DNA of 64,000 bases from Myotis daubentonii (Eukaryota; Chordata; Mammalia; Chiroptera; Vespertilionidae): contig NC_081844.1 in the NCBI RefSeq assembly GCF_963259705.1, positions 41,171,341-41,235,340 on the forward strand, read 5' to 3'. Under the pieces are notes generated by a model. That model did not search any database. It saw only the letters and a list, made by a program, of their open reading frames with translations, and was not told where the DNA came from. The translations under genes and the position numbers were made by a program. Below are positions 20,264 through 31,549 of the stretch, in pieces (position 1 is the first letter of the stretch; each line of letters begins with the position of its first letter).

Positions 20264-22079
20264 ATTTTGATATCTCATTTTTGACTTTTTAAATTCTTTA
20301 TTCTAAGAAATTTGAAGTTACTCTTTATTAAACATAAATATAAATGTCCCTTCAAATCTTGTTTGAGTGCTGATTTAAGTAAAATTTAAACTACTCCTCT
20401 ATGAACTCTTCTTGCCTATATCTACAGCATCCCCCCCTGTACTTCCACCAAAACCTAGGAATAGTCACAGAGTGCTCCTGTCATTCAGGGAGAATGATTA
20501 TTCTACAGTACCAGTTCTAGGGTTTACAGATAACGTGCTCTGCAACTCGACAGGAAGGCTGAAGAGAGGCAAGCTCTGGGAGATTAAAGGACCACCAGGC
20601 TCTGTGGCTTTGTTTCTCCTTCTGATGTGCCGACAGCCATACAACCAAGGCCGCACCTCAGTGCTTCTGCTTTGCCCCAGCCCAGCTCACTGGGCTTAGT
20701 CTCAGCTATACTACCCACTCTTGCAGGAAGGCTCATTAAATATATTTGCTCCTCCCAGCTGAAGGGAGTGCCAGGCACAACCATTCCCCCTTTCTCTGGG
20801 CTGAGCCCCGCCTTGAGCTCCCAGTGGCCTCTGCAGATGTCTCAGCTATTCTACTCCCACCTCCTGACTTGCCCACCTAGATACCTTTCAATGTGTGAAA
20901 TCTCTCAGCCGGGTCTGTCCATTGAGCAGGGCTTCCTTTGTTGAGTTATAGCTGTGCAAATAGTTGAGACTTCAAGGGGAGAAACTAAGGAAATCTCTCA
21001 TGCTGCCATTCCTCAGACATCATGCCTAGGAACTCTGCATGAGTTTCAAACAAGTAAATGTCTCAAATAGAAACAGCTTAACATTTTCCTCATTTCCTGA
21101 AGTGCCCACAGAAATCATCATGCCTTCTCAAAAGGGAAACCAAATTTTCTGCCTCAGCTCAACTCAATTTGGGACTTGAGAATCACTTGTCCATAATTAC
21201 TTATTACCATTGGCCTTGCCTTTCTAGATGGGTGGTGTATGGAAGGTGGGAGAGCGAGTCCACAATAGCACAAATGAAGTAAATTTGTCAAGTAATAAAC
21301 TTTTTTCTTGTTTTCTATGTTGTAACTTCTAATTCTAGCACCTAGAAAAACACTCTAGGTAAGTTTTACAGAGGGAGAATCCTTGATTTACTTTAAGATT
21401 ATTTAGTAGGTAAAAATAAGTGTTTCACTTTGCAGAACAGATATAGGGAAATGGCTTTAGAATTTATAAGGTTTCAGAGTTTATTCTGAATATTTGTACT
21501 GTCAATTGTTGATAAAATTGATATGGGTTTCATGGGTGGAATTTACATCAACATTTGCATTAGTGCTGTGAAAATATGAGAATTAAAGGAGTTTTGTGGT
21601 TTTGCTGAAGTTTATTACGATTAGTTATTAATAAAAAAGTACACTTTAATAATTTTGCACCATCTTAGTAAGTGTAGACATTCAAAGAGGATATAATATA
21701 CTTTTATAATGAGACTCTAGTAATCATTAAATAATGGGCATTGATAGCTATATAGTTGTTAATGCACACTGGAGTTAGAGTGCCTGAGTATGAATTCTTG
21801 ATCTTTTACTTACCAGGTCTGATCCAAATCAATTTATTTACCTCTTTTCGTGTCTCTGTTTCCTCATGTATATAAACTACAAATAATAATAATATATATC
21901 GCCTAAGGTTGAAAAGGGGACTCAATCAGGTAGCTTGTAGAGCATGTTTAGTATAATGCATCATACAGAGCAAGTCTATAAAGGTATTGACTACTATACT
22001 TTGTGTTATTTTTACTTTTATCTCTATAATTGACTACTTATTCATGTTGTGTTATGCAATCCCTGAATACTAAGTACAT
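20264..22079. other. non-coding, partly GC-balanced, unassigned
   Basis: 20,400-21,250 has balanced composition and several 66-105 codon frames on both strands. They overlap each other and show no domain, and no splice-consistent exon could be argued. It may be an old LTR or unique DNA. The rest is AT-rich. Confidence 0.35.
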
Positions 22080-23370
22080 TAAACACAATAAAAATCTTAT
22101 CAGGAACAAAGACAATAAAATGGAGTAAAGATCATATTTTTAACATATGGTGCTAGAACAACTGAACATCTACATGCAAAAAAAAAAGAAAAAATAGAAT
22201 CTGACCACAGACATTAGACACTTTATAAACCTTTAACTCAAAATAGATAACACATTTAAGATAAAATGCAAAACTATAAAACTTCTAGAAGATAAAATAT
22301 GAGAACACCGAGGTGACCTTGGGTATAAAAATGACTTTTAAAATACAAAGTCAAAGGCATGTTTTATGAAAGAGTTGATAAGCTTCACTTCATTAAAATA
22401 ACCAAAAAAAAAAATCTACTCTGCAAAAGACAATCTCAAAGGGATAAAAAGACAAGCCACACACCAGGAGAAAATGTTTACAAAAGACATCTGGTAAAGG
22501 TCTGTTATCCAAAACATATAAAGAAATCTTAAAATTCAACAATAAGAAAACAAACAACTTGATTAAAGGCAAAAGACCTTAACAGACACCTTACCCAAGA
22601 AGATGTACATGTGGCAAATAAGCATAGGATAAAGTACTTCACATCCTATCTCATCAGGAAAATGAAAACAGAAGTAACAATGAGAAACTACTACACAGTT
22701 ATTCAAATGGCCCAAGTCCGGAACCTTGACAAAATCAAAGGCTGGTAACAATGTGGAGCAAGAGGAACTCTCATCCATTGCTGGTAGGAATGCAGAATGA
22801 TACAGCCACTTTGGAAGACAGTTTCCTACCAAACTAAGCATACTCTTAAGCAATTCAGCAATTTTGCTCCTTGTTATTTACACAAAGGAGCTGAAAATTA
22901 TGTCCACACAAAAACCTGCACACAGATGTTTTTAGCAGCCTTATTAAAACATGGAAGTAAACAGGATGACCTTCAGTAGTCAATAGATAAATAAAAAGTG
23001 GATAATCATACAATAGACTATTCAGAGCTGAAAAGAATGAGCTATCAAGCCATGGAAAGACATGGAGCAACCTTAAATGTCTATTAATAAGTGAAAGAAG
23101 CCAATCTAAAAAAGCTACACATTGTATGATTCCAACTGTATGATATTCTGGAAAAGGCAAAACTATGGATAAAGTAGCAAGGTCAGTGGTTGCCAGGAAT
23201 CATAGGGGGAAAGATGAATAAGTAGACCAGGGAGGGTTTTTAGAGCAGTGAAAATACTCTGCATGAGAAATGTGTAACGTGTCATTATACAACTGTTCCA
23301 ACCCACACCATATACAACACAAAGAGTGAATTCTAATATAAACTATGGAATCTGAGTGCTAAAGACTATG
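22080..23370 (+). mobile_element. L1 fragment (late ORF2 and 3' UTR), old
   Basis: L1 ORF2 C-terminal phrases are recognisable: AACCTTGACAAAATCAAAGG, TGCTGGTAGGAATGCAGAAT, GATACAGCCACTTTGGAAGA and TTTTTAGCAGCCTTATT, followed by 3' UTR with GTGTCATTATACAACTG. The frame is disrupted by many stops and indels. 5' truncated; the ends are approximate. Confidence 0.8.
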
Positions 23371-23634
23371 GTATCTGTTCACTGTCAAGACCCTGACTGA
23401 TGTAGGCAGTATGAGACCACTGAGTTTCTGAAGATGGAAAAACCCAACAGATGATCAGTGTATAGTATGAAGGAAAATAAAAAAGTGCTGAATATAATAC
23501 TTACCCATTCCAGATTTTGCTTCAACAATATTTTCCAAAGAATATGTTATGATTAATTCTCAGATCACAAAATTTTACATTGCATTTGAGGTTTTTTTCT
23601 ATACATGGAAACTAAGTTCTTAAACAAACATGCT

Positions 23635-23775
23635 AGCCCTGTCCCATAAGCTCAGTTGTTAGCATTGTGCCCATAGATCAAGGTTGTGGGTTTGATCCCT
23701 GGTCAGGGCATATGCAAAAATTAACCAATGAATACATAAATAAGTGCAACAACAAATTGATAAATCTCTGAAAAA
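23635..23775 (+). mobile_element. degenerate tRNA-derived SINE
   Basis: GCCCTGTCCCATAAGCTCAG and GTGGGTTTGATCCCTGGTCA preserve the A- and B-box regions of the tRNA head. GGGCATATGC and an A-rich tail with TAAATA repeats follow. More diverged than the other Ves copies and possibly an older subfamily. Confidence 0.75.
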
Positions 23776-23857
23776 ATAAAACAAACTTTAAACATTTTAA
23801 CATTTATGCCACATTTCCCTCAAACCACCTTTTTTGTCTTTCAAGTTGAACATTTTT

Positions 23858-23932
23858 TAAAAAATCCTCACCCAAGGATATTTTTCCCATTGATTTTTAA
23901 AGAGTTGAAGGGAGGGAGGAAGAAGAAAGAGA

Positions 23933-23987
<55 letters not shown>

Positions 23988-24134
23988 CAACCATTGGTTG
24001 CTTCCCATACATGCCCCAATTAGGGTCCGGGATCAAACCTTCAACCAAGGAATGTGTCTTTGACCAGGAATCAAACCTGTGAATCTTCAGTGTGGAGGAC
24101 AACGCTCCAACTACTGAGCAAACCAGCCAGGGCT
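23858..24134 (-). mobile_element. Ves-type SINE with (GA)n expansion
   Basis: The antisense element contains AAATCCTCACCCAAGGATAT, a long GA run (about 23,930-23,985), TTGGTTGCTTCCCATACATG and a tRNA head ending AACCAGCCAGGGCT. It is flanked by caagttgaacattttt (23,842-23,857) and caaattgaacattttt (24,135-24,150), 15 of 16 identical. The 106-codon minus-strand frame is the SINE. Confidence 0.9.
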
Positions 24135-24150
24135 CAAATTGAACATTTTT

Positions 24151-24602
24151 ATATTGTATATTGCAGCTGAAAGTCATGTTGAAGTGAAAGTGTTAATAAG
24201 TCTTCAAAGTAAAAATAGTTTTGAGCTTCAGTTGCCATAACAACTTCCTCTCAAATAATGTTGAATTGGGTATGAAATAGCATAGGCTTCATATAGGCAC
24301 TAAAGTCATAGGAACTGACATTTAAAATAAAATATTTTTAAAATCTCTAATGGAGAAACTTATGGTTTGAAGGACAAAAATTAACTAATAATTAATTGAA
24401 AGTGTAGCAATTCACAGTTTTTCTTTTGTAAGTAAAGCTCTTTCTTTTCAACAAAAGACACCATTTCATTTTCTTGACCAATTCTTAAATGCATTTTACA
24501 AAGTAGATAGAGCAGGTACTAGTTTCTTTATATATTACAAAGAAAATATTTTTCTGATATAGAAGTACATGAGTTATAGATTATCTAAAAGAAAGTAGCA
24601 TA
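24151..24602. other. AT-rich non-coding DNA
   Basis: Nothing recognised. Confidence 0.4.
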
Positions 24603-24801
24603 GGCCAGCCAGTGTGGCTCATTGATTGAGCATTGACCTATGAACCAGGAGGTCATAGTTTGATTCCCAGGTGGGGTATAGGCCCAGTCTGTGGGCTCCA
24701 TCCCCACTGTGTGGCATGCAGGAGGCAGCTGATCAATGATTCTCTCGCATCACTGATGTTTCTATCTCTCTCTCTCTCTCCTTCTCCTTTACTTTCTGAA
24801 T

Positions 24802-24803
<2 letters not shown>
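24603..24803 (+). mobile_element. Ves SINE, diverged
   Basis: GGCCAGCCAGTGTGGCTCAT and AGTTTGATTCCCAGG give the A- and B-box regions. CATGCAGGAGGCAGCTGATC and a (CT)n stretch follow. The tail runs into a (CA)n microsatellite. Confidence 0.85.
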
Positions 24804-24804
<1 letters not shown>

Positions 24805-24844
<40 letters not shown>

Positions 24845-24847
24845 ACA
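24805..24847. repeat. (CA)n microsatellite
   Basis: Dinucleotide run between a SINE tail and the next Helitron, probably grown from the SINE tail. Confidence 0.9.
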
Positions 24848-25226
24848 CTAGAGGCCCAGTGCATGAAATTCATGCACGGTGGGGGGCAGGGGGTGGGGAG
24901 ACCTTCAGCTCGACCTGCACCCTCTCCAATCTGGGAGCCCTCAGGGGATGTCCTACTGACAGCTTAGGCCCACTCCCTGTGGTTCTCTGCTCTCTGCAGG
25001 GCCTGCCTGTTCCACACCATGGTGATGGGCTGTGCTTGCCTGCTCACGGGTCGCCCTGGTGACGGCCAAGCAGGTCCTGCTGGGTGCTGCCTGTGGGCCA
25101 CGCTTGCCTGCTGAGCTCGCATTGCTGGGGTGATGCGGCTAGCATCCCACCCCGGCCGCTATGGGTGCCGCCATCTTTGTCACAGAGTGACAGTTAATTT
25201 GCATATCACTCTTTTATTAGATAGGA
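24848..25226 (-). mobile_element. HeliBat-like Helitron
   Basis: Left end CTAGAGGCCCAGTGCATG with the hairpin partner TTCATGCAC. Right end TTTGCATATCACTCTTTTAT then TAGATAGGA before T. 379 bp, GC-rich centre, with GCCGCCATCTTTGTC and ATTTGCAT close to the 5' terminus, as in the larger Helitrons. No coding. Confidence 0.9.
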
Positions 25227-25345
25227 TATATGTATATATGTGTGTATGTATGTGTGTATATATATATGAAAGTAGCATAATTTACCCACTAACTTAAAAA
25301 TTAAAAAGTACAGCATATAGCTATATCTGATTTTTCCAAGTATAG
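25227..25345. repeat. AT/GT-rich simple sequence and spacer
   Basis: (TATA/TGTA)-type run at 25,227-25,268, then AT-rich spacer. Confidence 0.6.
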
Positions 25346-25950
25346 ATTTTGTCTCCCATTTGACCCAGTAATCCCACTTCTAGGAATATATCCCAAGAAA
25401 CCAGAAACACCAATCAGAAAAGATATATGCACCCCTATGTTCATAGCAGCACAATTTACAATAGCTAAGAACTGGAAACAGCCTAAGTGCCCATCAACAG
25501 ATGAGTGGATTAAAAAACTGTGGCACATGTACACAATGGAATACTATGCTGCTTTAAAAAGGAAGGATCTCCTACCATTTACAACAGCATGGATGGACCT
25601 GGAGAGCATTATGCTAAGTGAAATAAGTCAGTCAGAGGAAGATAAATATCACATGCTCTCACTCATTTGTGGATTATAATGAACAACATAAACTGATGAA
25701 CAAAAACAGATCCAGAGACAGAGAAACATCGATCAGATGCTTGAACCTCAGAGGGAAAGTAGGGGAGGGTGGGGTTAAGGGGGAGAGATCAACCAAAGGA
25801 CTTGTATGCATGCATATAAGCCTAACCAATGGACACAGACAGTAGGGGGGTGAGGGCATGTACTGGGGGGGGGGGGGTGGGAGTGCCCCCCATATAAAGA
25901 AGACATATGTAATACTTTAAACAGTAAAGAATTTAAATTTAAAAAAGTAA
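25346..25950 (+). mobile_element. young-looking L1 3' end
   Basis: Contains the end of ORF2 and a 3' UTR with GGGGAGGGTGGGGTTAAGGG, GAGAGATCAACCAAAGGACT, CACAGACAGTAGGGGGGTGA, a (G)n run (25,865-25,877) and CCCCCCATATAAAGAAGACA. The antisense of the same 3' UTR occurs at 51,100-51,335 and 62,385-62,560, defining one bat L1 subfamily. 5' truncated. Confidence 0.9.
25353..25679 (+). pseudogene. L1 ORF2 C-terminal fragment
   Basis: An uninterrupted frame of about 108 codons to TAA, with FDPVIPLLGIYPK, MFIAAQFTIAKNWKQPKCPS and MEYYAALKRKD. These are the conserved last part of L1 ORF2p, after reverse transcriptase and the cysteine-rich region. The endonuclease and polymerase domains are absent, so this is a truncated fragment. 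The lack of stops suggests a recent insertion. Confidence 0.9.
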
Positions 25951-26170
25951 AAATAACATACATTATATATTGGGTAAATAAAATGTTAATTTAAGTTGTT
26001 TTTCTAATCTAAACCTCTATATTCTAAGAAAACACACATTTCTGTAAAGTCCTCTCATTCAGTCCTTATGTTTTAAGATTCTTCCTGGTTTAAGCCTCTT
26101 AAAAATCCAACCATACATGTTTCCCATATCTGCTACAGATCAGGAGATGTAAGCAATTCCTAAAACGTTG
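25951..26170. other. AT-rich spacer
   Basis: Nothing recognised. Confidence 0.4.
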
Positions 26171-26350
26171 ATGGCAGCGGCTGCTACTACTGACAATAAA
26201 GTTTCTGGGGACCCTGAAGGTACAAAAGTTTTAGTCTTCACTTTGGGCAATGAGCGCATGATGCCGTATGCAGATGATATTTTATTGAGTCATACACTTG
26301 AAATCTGTATGGTGTTATGAACCAATGTCTCCCCAAATAAATTCAATTTA
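26171..26350 (+). other. short open frame fused to an L1-like 3' terminus
   Basis: An ATG at 26,171 opens 49 codons beginning MAAAATTDNKVSGDPEG and ending at the TGA at 26,318-26,320. The first half is GC-balanced and unrelated to repeats I recognise. The second half merges into CATACACTTGAAATCTGTAT and ACCAATGTCTCCCCAAATAA, an L1-like 3' terminus. It may be a scrap of a processed transcript, or chance. The gene is not recognised. Confidence 0.25.
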
Positions 26351-27674
26351 AAAATTTCAGTCTGTTCCCCTGTTCAAATGTGCCTTACACATTCTCAAGA
26401 ATATGTATCTTAGTTTGGGGCCTGTTGAGCTGGTATATTCAACTGATGCTCTAATTGTAAAACCCTTACAATAGGCGTTGGGTCAGATCTAAGAAGAAAG
26501 TGTATGTTGGAGGATTGTTGATTTTTTATTTGTCTGTGTTGGTAACTCAAATATTTTGAAGTTTATTTGTGGATATTTTTAGAAGTATATCCAGGCACTG
26601 GAATCAGCCAGCCTCACACACAATGATTATAACTATCAAGTTCCACAAGTCACTTGTATCCTGACACTTTGACCTCAACCTGCCCTCTGCCCCATGAACC
26701 TGCCCACTGAGCCATTGGGATGCTCCTGAATGCTATAAATTACCAGTGGCTCATTTCTCCCTGACTAGGATGTTATATGTGCACACAACATGTATGTGAA
26801 TAACCCAGTACCAGAATGTCCATCTGAGGTGTGTTTCTGGGGATCACTTCTGGTACCAGCTACTATAAGTTTCAGAATTTCAGCTTGAAACATAACATTT
26901 TAAAAAGTAAACATTTTTTTTTAAAGTTGAATGAAAGGACTCTTTCTAGAGGTATGAGTACAGTTAAAGAAAATAACAAATGATTGTGAAATACCTACGG
27001 TTTAGCAAAGGTGAAATCATTACAAGCGAATACTAGATCTAGTAAGAGAAAGGAAACCTTCTGCTATCTCTAACCAGAGCTTTCCATTGGACTTCATGAA
27101 ATTCATGAATAGCTTCATACAAGGAAGTCTGGACCCGGTGCAGCATGCAGATATCGGCCTCCTGGGACACAGGACAGACAGAGCAGTGCAAAGCAGAGAA
27201 TGGACCTGGAGAAGCGAAAAGTATCATCTTCGCCCTCTAAAGCACCACATTCCCTACCTCACCGCGAGCGCTGAAAGGGACCTTTATAGACACATCCACA
27301 ATCGCAACAGTGGTGTTGTCTTCCAGCTTGTCTCCCATGATTACTGTGCTCTGCCCTGCACAAGGGGAGGGATCAGAGGTACTGAATTTTCAGTGAGGAG
27401 CAAAACCTAGGGCTCTCAAAAGCAATTTATTCCAAAAGAATAATGAAGCACAAGGACAGGGAATGCCTCTGAAATTGAACAAATTAATTCCAGTTTCATT
27501 TTTCTTCTGCTACTGCTTTGCAGTATTGGAATAGTTTTTATAGATAAAAAGATTAATAAAGTTTACTAAAATTCTCTATGCAGGTGGTGATGGGGAGGGG
27601 GTGAGAAATTAAAAGCAATGTTGTCTTGAATCATCAATATTCTCCAAAGTACATTTGCTTATTTTTGCATTTTT
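26351..27674. other. unassigned DNA, includes GC-balanced island 27,060-27,410
   Basis: 26,640-26,880 has moderate GC and may be an old repeat. 27,060-27,410 is richer in GC than its surroundings and carries a 107-codon plus-strand frame and, on the minus strand, CCTGTGTCCCAG followed by GAGGCCG, which looks like a splice acceptor. I recognise no protein family in either. Confidence 0.35.
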
Positions 27675-27759
27675 AAAAATATGCTTTTTAGTCATTTTAA
27701 AGAGAGAGAAACATTCATGAGATAGAAACATCAATGAGAGAGAAACATTGATTAATCTG

Positions 27760-27803
<44 letters not shown>

Positions 27804-27914
27804 ACCCACTGAGGATGTTGTCCACAACCCTACATATGTCCTGACCAGGAATTGAACCAACAACCTTTTGGTGCATGGGAGGACACTTAACCAACTGAGC
27901 CACACCAGCCAGGG
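27675..27914 (-). mobile_element. Ves-type SINE with internal (CA)n
   Basis: AGAGAGAAACATTCATGAGA, a CA run (27,763-27,800), ATGTCCTGACCAGGAATTGA and a tRNA head ending GAGCCACACCAGCCAGGGC. The CA array replaces part of the SINE body. The 102-codon minus-strand frame is the SINE. Confidence 0.85.
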
Positions 27915-27929
27915 CATTTGAGCATATTA

Positions 27930-27948
27930 AACACACACACACACACAA
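27930..27948. repeat. short (CA)n
   Basis: Simple CA run next to the SINE. Confidence 0.85.
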
Positions 27949-28759
27949 CTAATGACAGTTATCTTGAAACAAAAATGGTTACAGTAAGAATATAAAGTGA
28001 CCAAAGTGTGTAAGAAATAGTTTGAATCAAGCAAAATTGTAGAATGTCAGCAAGTTCAAGTTTGCAGTCAAGAAAAGCACCTGCTATAGATTCTGAAATA
28101 GTAGCATGATCGTGTGCATTATATAAAAGTGTTCCTATGTTGTAATGTTAATTTTTATATCTTATATCTTATTGTTTTACACAATTGCAGTACTTGAAAC
28201 TAAAACATGTTGTTCATAATCTTCAGAGGGAGCCTATTTGTGTATTTCTGAAATGCGTGTCATGCTTCTGACAGTTCAGCAAGTCTCCACCCCTGGGAAT
28301 ATATTTGGTGGTGAAGTCAGATCGTTCATGCGCGAGGCTGCTTTAGGTTACTGCTAATGACAACAAGCTATATGAACACCTATTCATGCTGATGTGCGTG
28401 CTGACTGGTACTGGTGTTCGTAAACTGCAATTCAAACTGAGAAGCCGATTTATTTTGCTTGTACTAGTAAATATTTGCAATCTGTTACTTAGATACTTGC
28501 TACATCCACATTTGGGTATATTTTTAGGCTTCTAACAACATACACATGTTCACTTGCCACTTGCCATACTACAATGAAAGAAGTTTATTTAAAGCGAACA
28601 TTCAATGTAACAAAATATTGATTCCATTAACTATTAAGTTAACATATTTCAAAGGATAATGGCATGTGTTCATAATACATTTTTTGTGATTTTTAATAAG
28701 ATGAAAATTGGTTTTGTGGTTATATTTCTTACAGTGTCTCTTTCTGGTTTCTGGAATAT
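27949..28759. other. AT-rich non-coding DNA
   Basis: Nothing recognised. Confidence 0.4.
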
Positions 28760-29172
28760 TATGGCCTTAAAAATGTGGTAGGAAATGCCTCCCCATCTTT
28801 ATTTTTTGGAAGAATTTGTGTAAAATTGAAATTTTCCATTCTTAAATTTATGAAATTCTAGTTCTTAAATATTTCTTAGAATTCACCAGTGAAGCTATCT
28901 GGGCCTATTATTTTTTATTATTAGATATACTATAACTATATCTATATAAATAAATAGATATATTTTATTTATTTCTTTTTATCAGCTTCACAGTTTGTAT
29001 TATTTAAGGATTTTTTTTTCTATTTCATCTAAGTAATTTATAGGCATAAAATTACTTATACTATTTCTTTATTGTCCTTTTACAGTCTTTAAAATATATA
29101 GTCACATTAACTGTTTTATTCCTGATATTGATAAATTGTGTCTTTATCTCTCCATATATATATATATATATA
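28760..29172 (-). mobile_element. L1 ORF2 fragment, antisense
   Basis: TTTTTGGAAGAATTTGTGTA, AATTCACCAGTGAAGCTATC, TGGGCCTATT and ATTCCTGATATTGATAAATT are the antisense of L1 reverse-transcriptase-region sequence. Heavily mutated. An AT run then meets the Helitron at 29,173. Confidence 0.75.
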
Positions 29173-30220
29173 CTAGGGGCCCGGTGCACGAAATTCGTGC
29201 ACTGGGTGTGTTTGGGGGGGGGGGGGGAGTGTCCCTCAGCTCAGCCTGCCCCCTCTCACATACTGGGAGCCCTCAGGCGTTGACCCCCATCACCCTCCGA
29301 TCGCCTGATCGGCCCCTTGCCCAGGCCTGACGCCTCCGCCAGAGGTGTCAGGCTTGGACAGGGGACCCCCATCTCCCCCTGATCACTGGCTCTGGCCCCC
29401 GCCCAGGCCTGAGACCTCTGGCCCAGGAATCATGTCTGGGCAGGGGACCCCCATCTCCCTCTGATCACTTGCTCCACCCCCCGCCCAAGCCTGACGCCTC
29501 TGACCCAGGCTTCAGGCCTGGGCAAGGGGACCATCATATCCCCCCAATCCCCGGCTCCGCCCCCCACCCAGGCCTGATGCCTTGGCCAGAGGAGTTGACC
29601 CTCATCACCCTCCGATCACCAATCACCAGATCGGCCCCTTGACCAGGCCTGAGGCCTCCGGCAGAGGTGTCAGGCTTGGGCAGGGGACCCCCAGCTCCCC
29701 GTGGTTGCAGGCTCCGCCCCTGCCCAGGCCTAACACCTCTGGCCTAGGCGTCCGGCCCAGGCAGCGGGGACCCGCAGCTGCAGCGGCCCCGCGATCGTGG
29801 GCTCCGCTTTAGGCCCAGGCAAGGGACCCCTAGCTCCTGGGACTGCCAGCTTCGACCGTGCCCAGCTCCCATCGCTGGCTCCACCCCTATTTCCTGCTAT
29901 CACTGGCCAGGGCAGCAAAGGCACCTGATTCTCGGATCATGGCTGGGGGGCAGGGCAAAGGCGGCCCCAGGGCTGCCTTTGCCCTGCCCCCCACCTCTTA
30001 GCTCCCCCCTGGGTTTCCAATCACTGTCAGTGGCAGGGGGCTTCTTCCTGCTTTCCCTTTTGCCTCCCTGCATTGTGCCTACATATGCAAATTAACCGCC
30101 ATCTTGTTGGCAGTTAACTGCCAATCTTAGTTGGCAGTTAATTTGCATATAGCCCTGATTCGCCAATGAAAAGGGTATCGTCGTACGCCAATTACCATTT
30201 TTCTCTTTTATTAGATAGGA
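29173..30220 (-). mobile_element. HeliBat-like Helitron, 1.05 kb, sister of 3,022-4,156
   Basis: Left end CTAGGGGCCCGGTGCACG with the hairpin partner AATTCGTGCAC. Right end TTTTTCTCTTTTATTAGATA then GGA before T. The body is the antisense of the 3,022 element, including the ~100-bp GC-rich tandem units and the CATTGTGCCTACATATGCAA region. It has two of the 24-bp subterminal units where the other copy has three. Frames of 64-76 codons are repeat-derived. Confidence 0.95.
30085..30105 (-). promoter_or_regulatory. octamer and YY1-type motifs
   Basis: ATGCAAAT (30,085-30,092) and CCGCCATCTTG (30,096-30,106, antisense of CAAGATGGCGG) are conserved with the copy at 3,022. Confidence 0.5.
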
Positions 30221-30366
30221 TAGGTATATCTATATTTACACATACCAATTTAGTCACTTAATTTTCCAGGTTAAAGAGCTAATTGACTTTCTCTGAGAAA
30301 TATGTTATAGTTTAAGTAATAACAATCTTTGAAATGTTCTTCCTTAAATTTCTAGTTGTCACCATA
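30221..30366. other. AT-rich spacer
   Basis: Nothing recognised. Confidence 0.4.
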
Positions 30367-30372
30367 CTTTGA

Positions 30373-31051
30373 TGCCGGGGTCCAACCCCAGCGGGTCCAG
30401 GGGTCCCCAAAGGCGTGGACGGAGTCGGCGAAGAAGGAATGACACGGAGACAGCGTTCAGTTGATCAGCAGCCTAGCCAGGATCTCCAGCCAGGATCTCC
30501 AGCCAAGTTCTGGTCTGGATCTCCAGAGAGGTTCTGCTTCAGATCTCCAGCCAGGTCCAGTCACCAGGTTCTAGTCAGGTTCTCTTGCCATGTTCTATAG
30601 TCGGGTTCAGTCCAGGATCTTTTGCCATGTTCTCTCCAGCGAAGTTCTTCTGTCTCCATGCTCCGTGTAGGTTCTGTCTTCTGAATTCTGTGTTCTAAGT
30701 TCTGTCTCTCTTCTGTCTTGTTACAACTGTATTTATACCAGTTGATTCAATCCTATCAATCTCTATTACAAAGGTTAGGGCGTTTCTTATCTCCATTCCA
30801 GGGAGTAAAGATTATGTAGTTTAAGCATGATTGTTCGTAGTTAAAGGGATTAATTACCCGCCTGGCACTTAGTTGAGGGGTTTTATTCCCTCCCTAACTT
30901 CAGGGGAAAATCCCTACCTAGGGATTCAACCTTTCTTGGAGAGGTGACCTTGGTTAAAACACAGCGCCAAGAAGGTGAGCCAACATATTAAGAACCGTAT
31001 GCCATATATGCCAGGTCCCTTGAAACAGCAAGGATGGACCGGCTCCCGGCA
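30373..31051 (-). mobile_element. solo LTR, class II-like ERV, perfect 6-bp TSD
   Basis: 679 bp with TGCCGGGG...CCCGGCA ends. It is flanked by ctttga at 30,367-30,372 and again at 31,052-31,057. A 6-bp duplication is typical of class II (betaretrovirus-like) integration, and a single LTR between the duplications means recombination removed the provirus interior. A minus-strand TATA-like box lies near 30,731-30,737. Orientation follows the 10,491 copy, which keeps a polypurine tract. The 61- and 90-codon frames are within the LTR and spurious. Confidence 0.95.
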
Positions 31052-31057
31052 CTTTGA

Positions 31058-31549
31058 GTTTACAATAATTTTTATTAAACACTGTACAAATTATCTTACT
31101 ATATCTAAAATATGTCAAGAATTAGAGTTCAGAGGCCCTGATTTTTGTAGTTGTAACAGAATATGGAACTCGTATGGACTGTGTTGCTATAGATTGATTA
31201 TGGCAAATTACTTGTCAGATAAAACAATGAATAGGCCCAACTACTGAGCTGAAACTAAGTATTCTAAAGAAATTTGACAATGTACATCCCATCACATAAT
31301 ATAAAGTAACTACTTGAAATACATTAAATAGACACAGGCCAGGGTGTAACCAAGGAGGAGATACTGATTCAACTAGAAGGAAAAGCATGTCATCTCAATA
31401 TAGGTTCAGTCATTTATACAAATTTTATCTTACTAGTAGTTGTTTCGAGTGTTCAATAAGCACAATTTAAAAACTGAGATTGGACACTAAAGGTGACTTT
31501 CTCCAACCACACACACAAAAAAAATCTTTGTTTTACAAGATAGTTTGGT
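31058..31549. other. AT-rich non-coding DNA
   Basis: Nothing recognised apart from a short (CA)n near 31,509. Confidence 0.4.
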
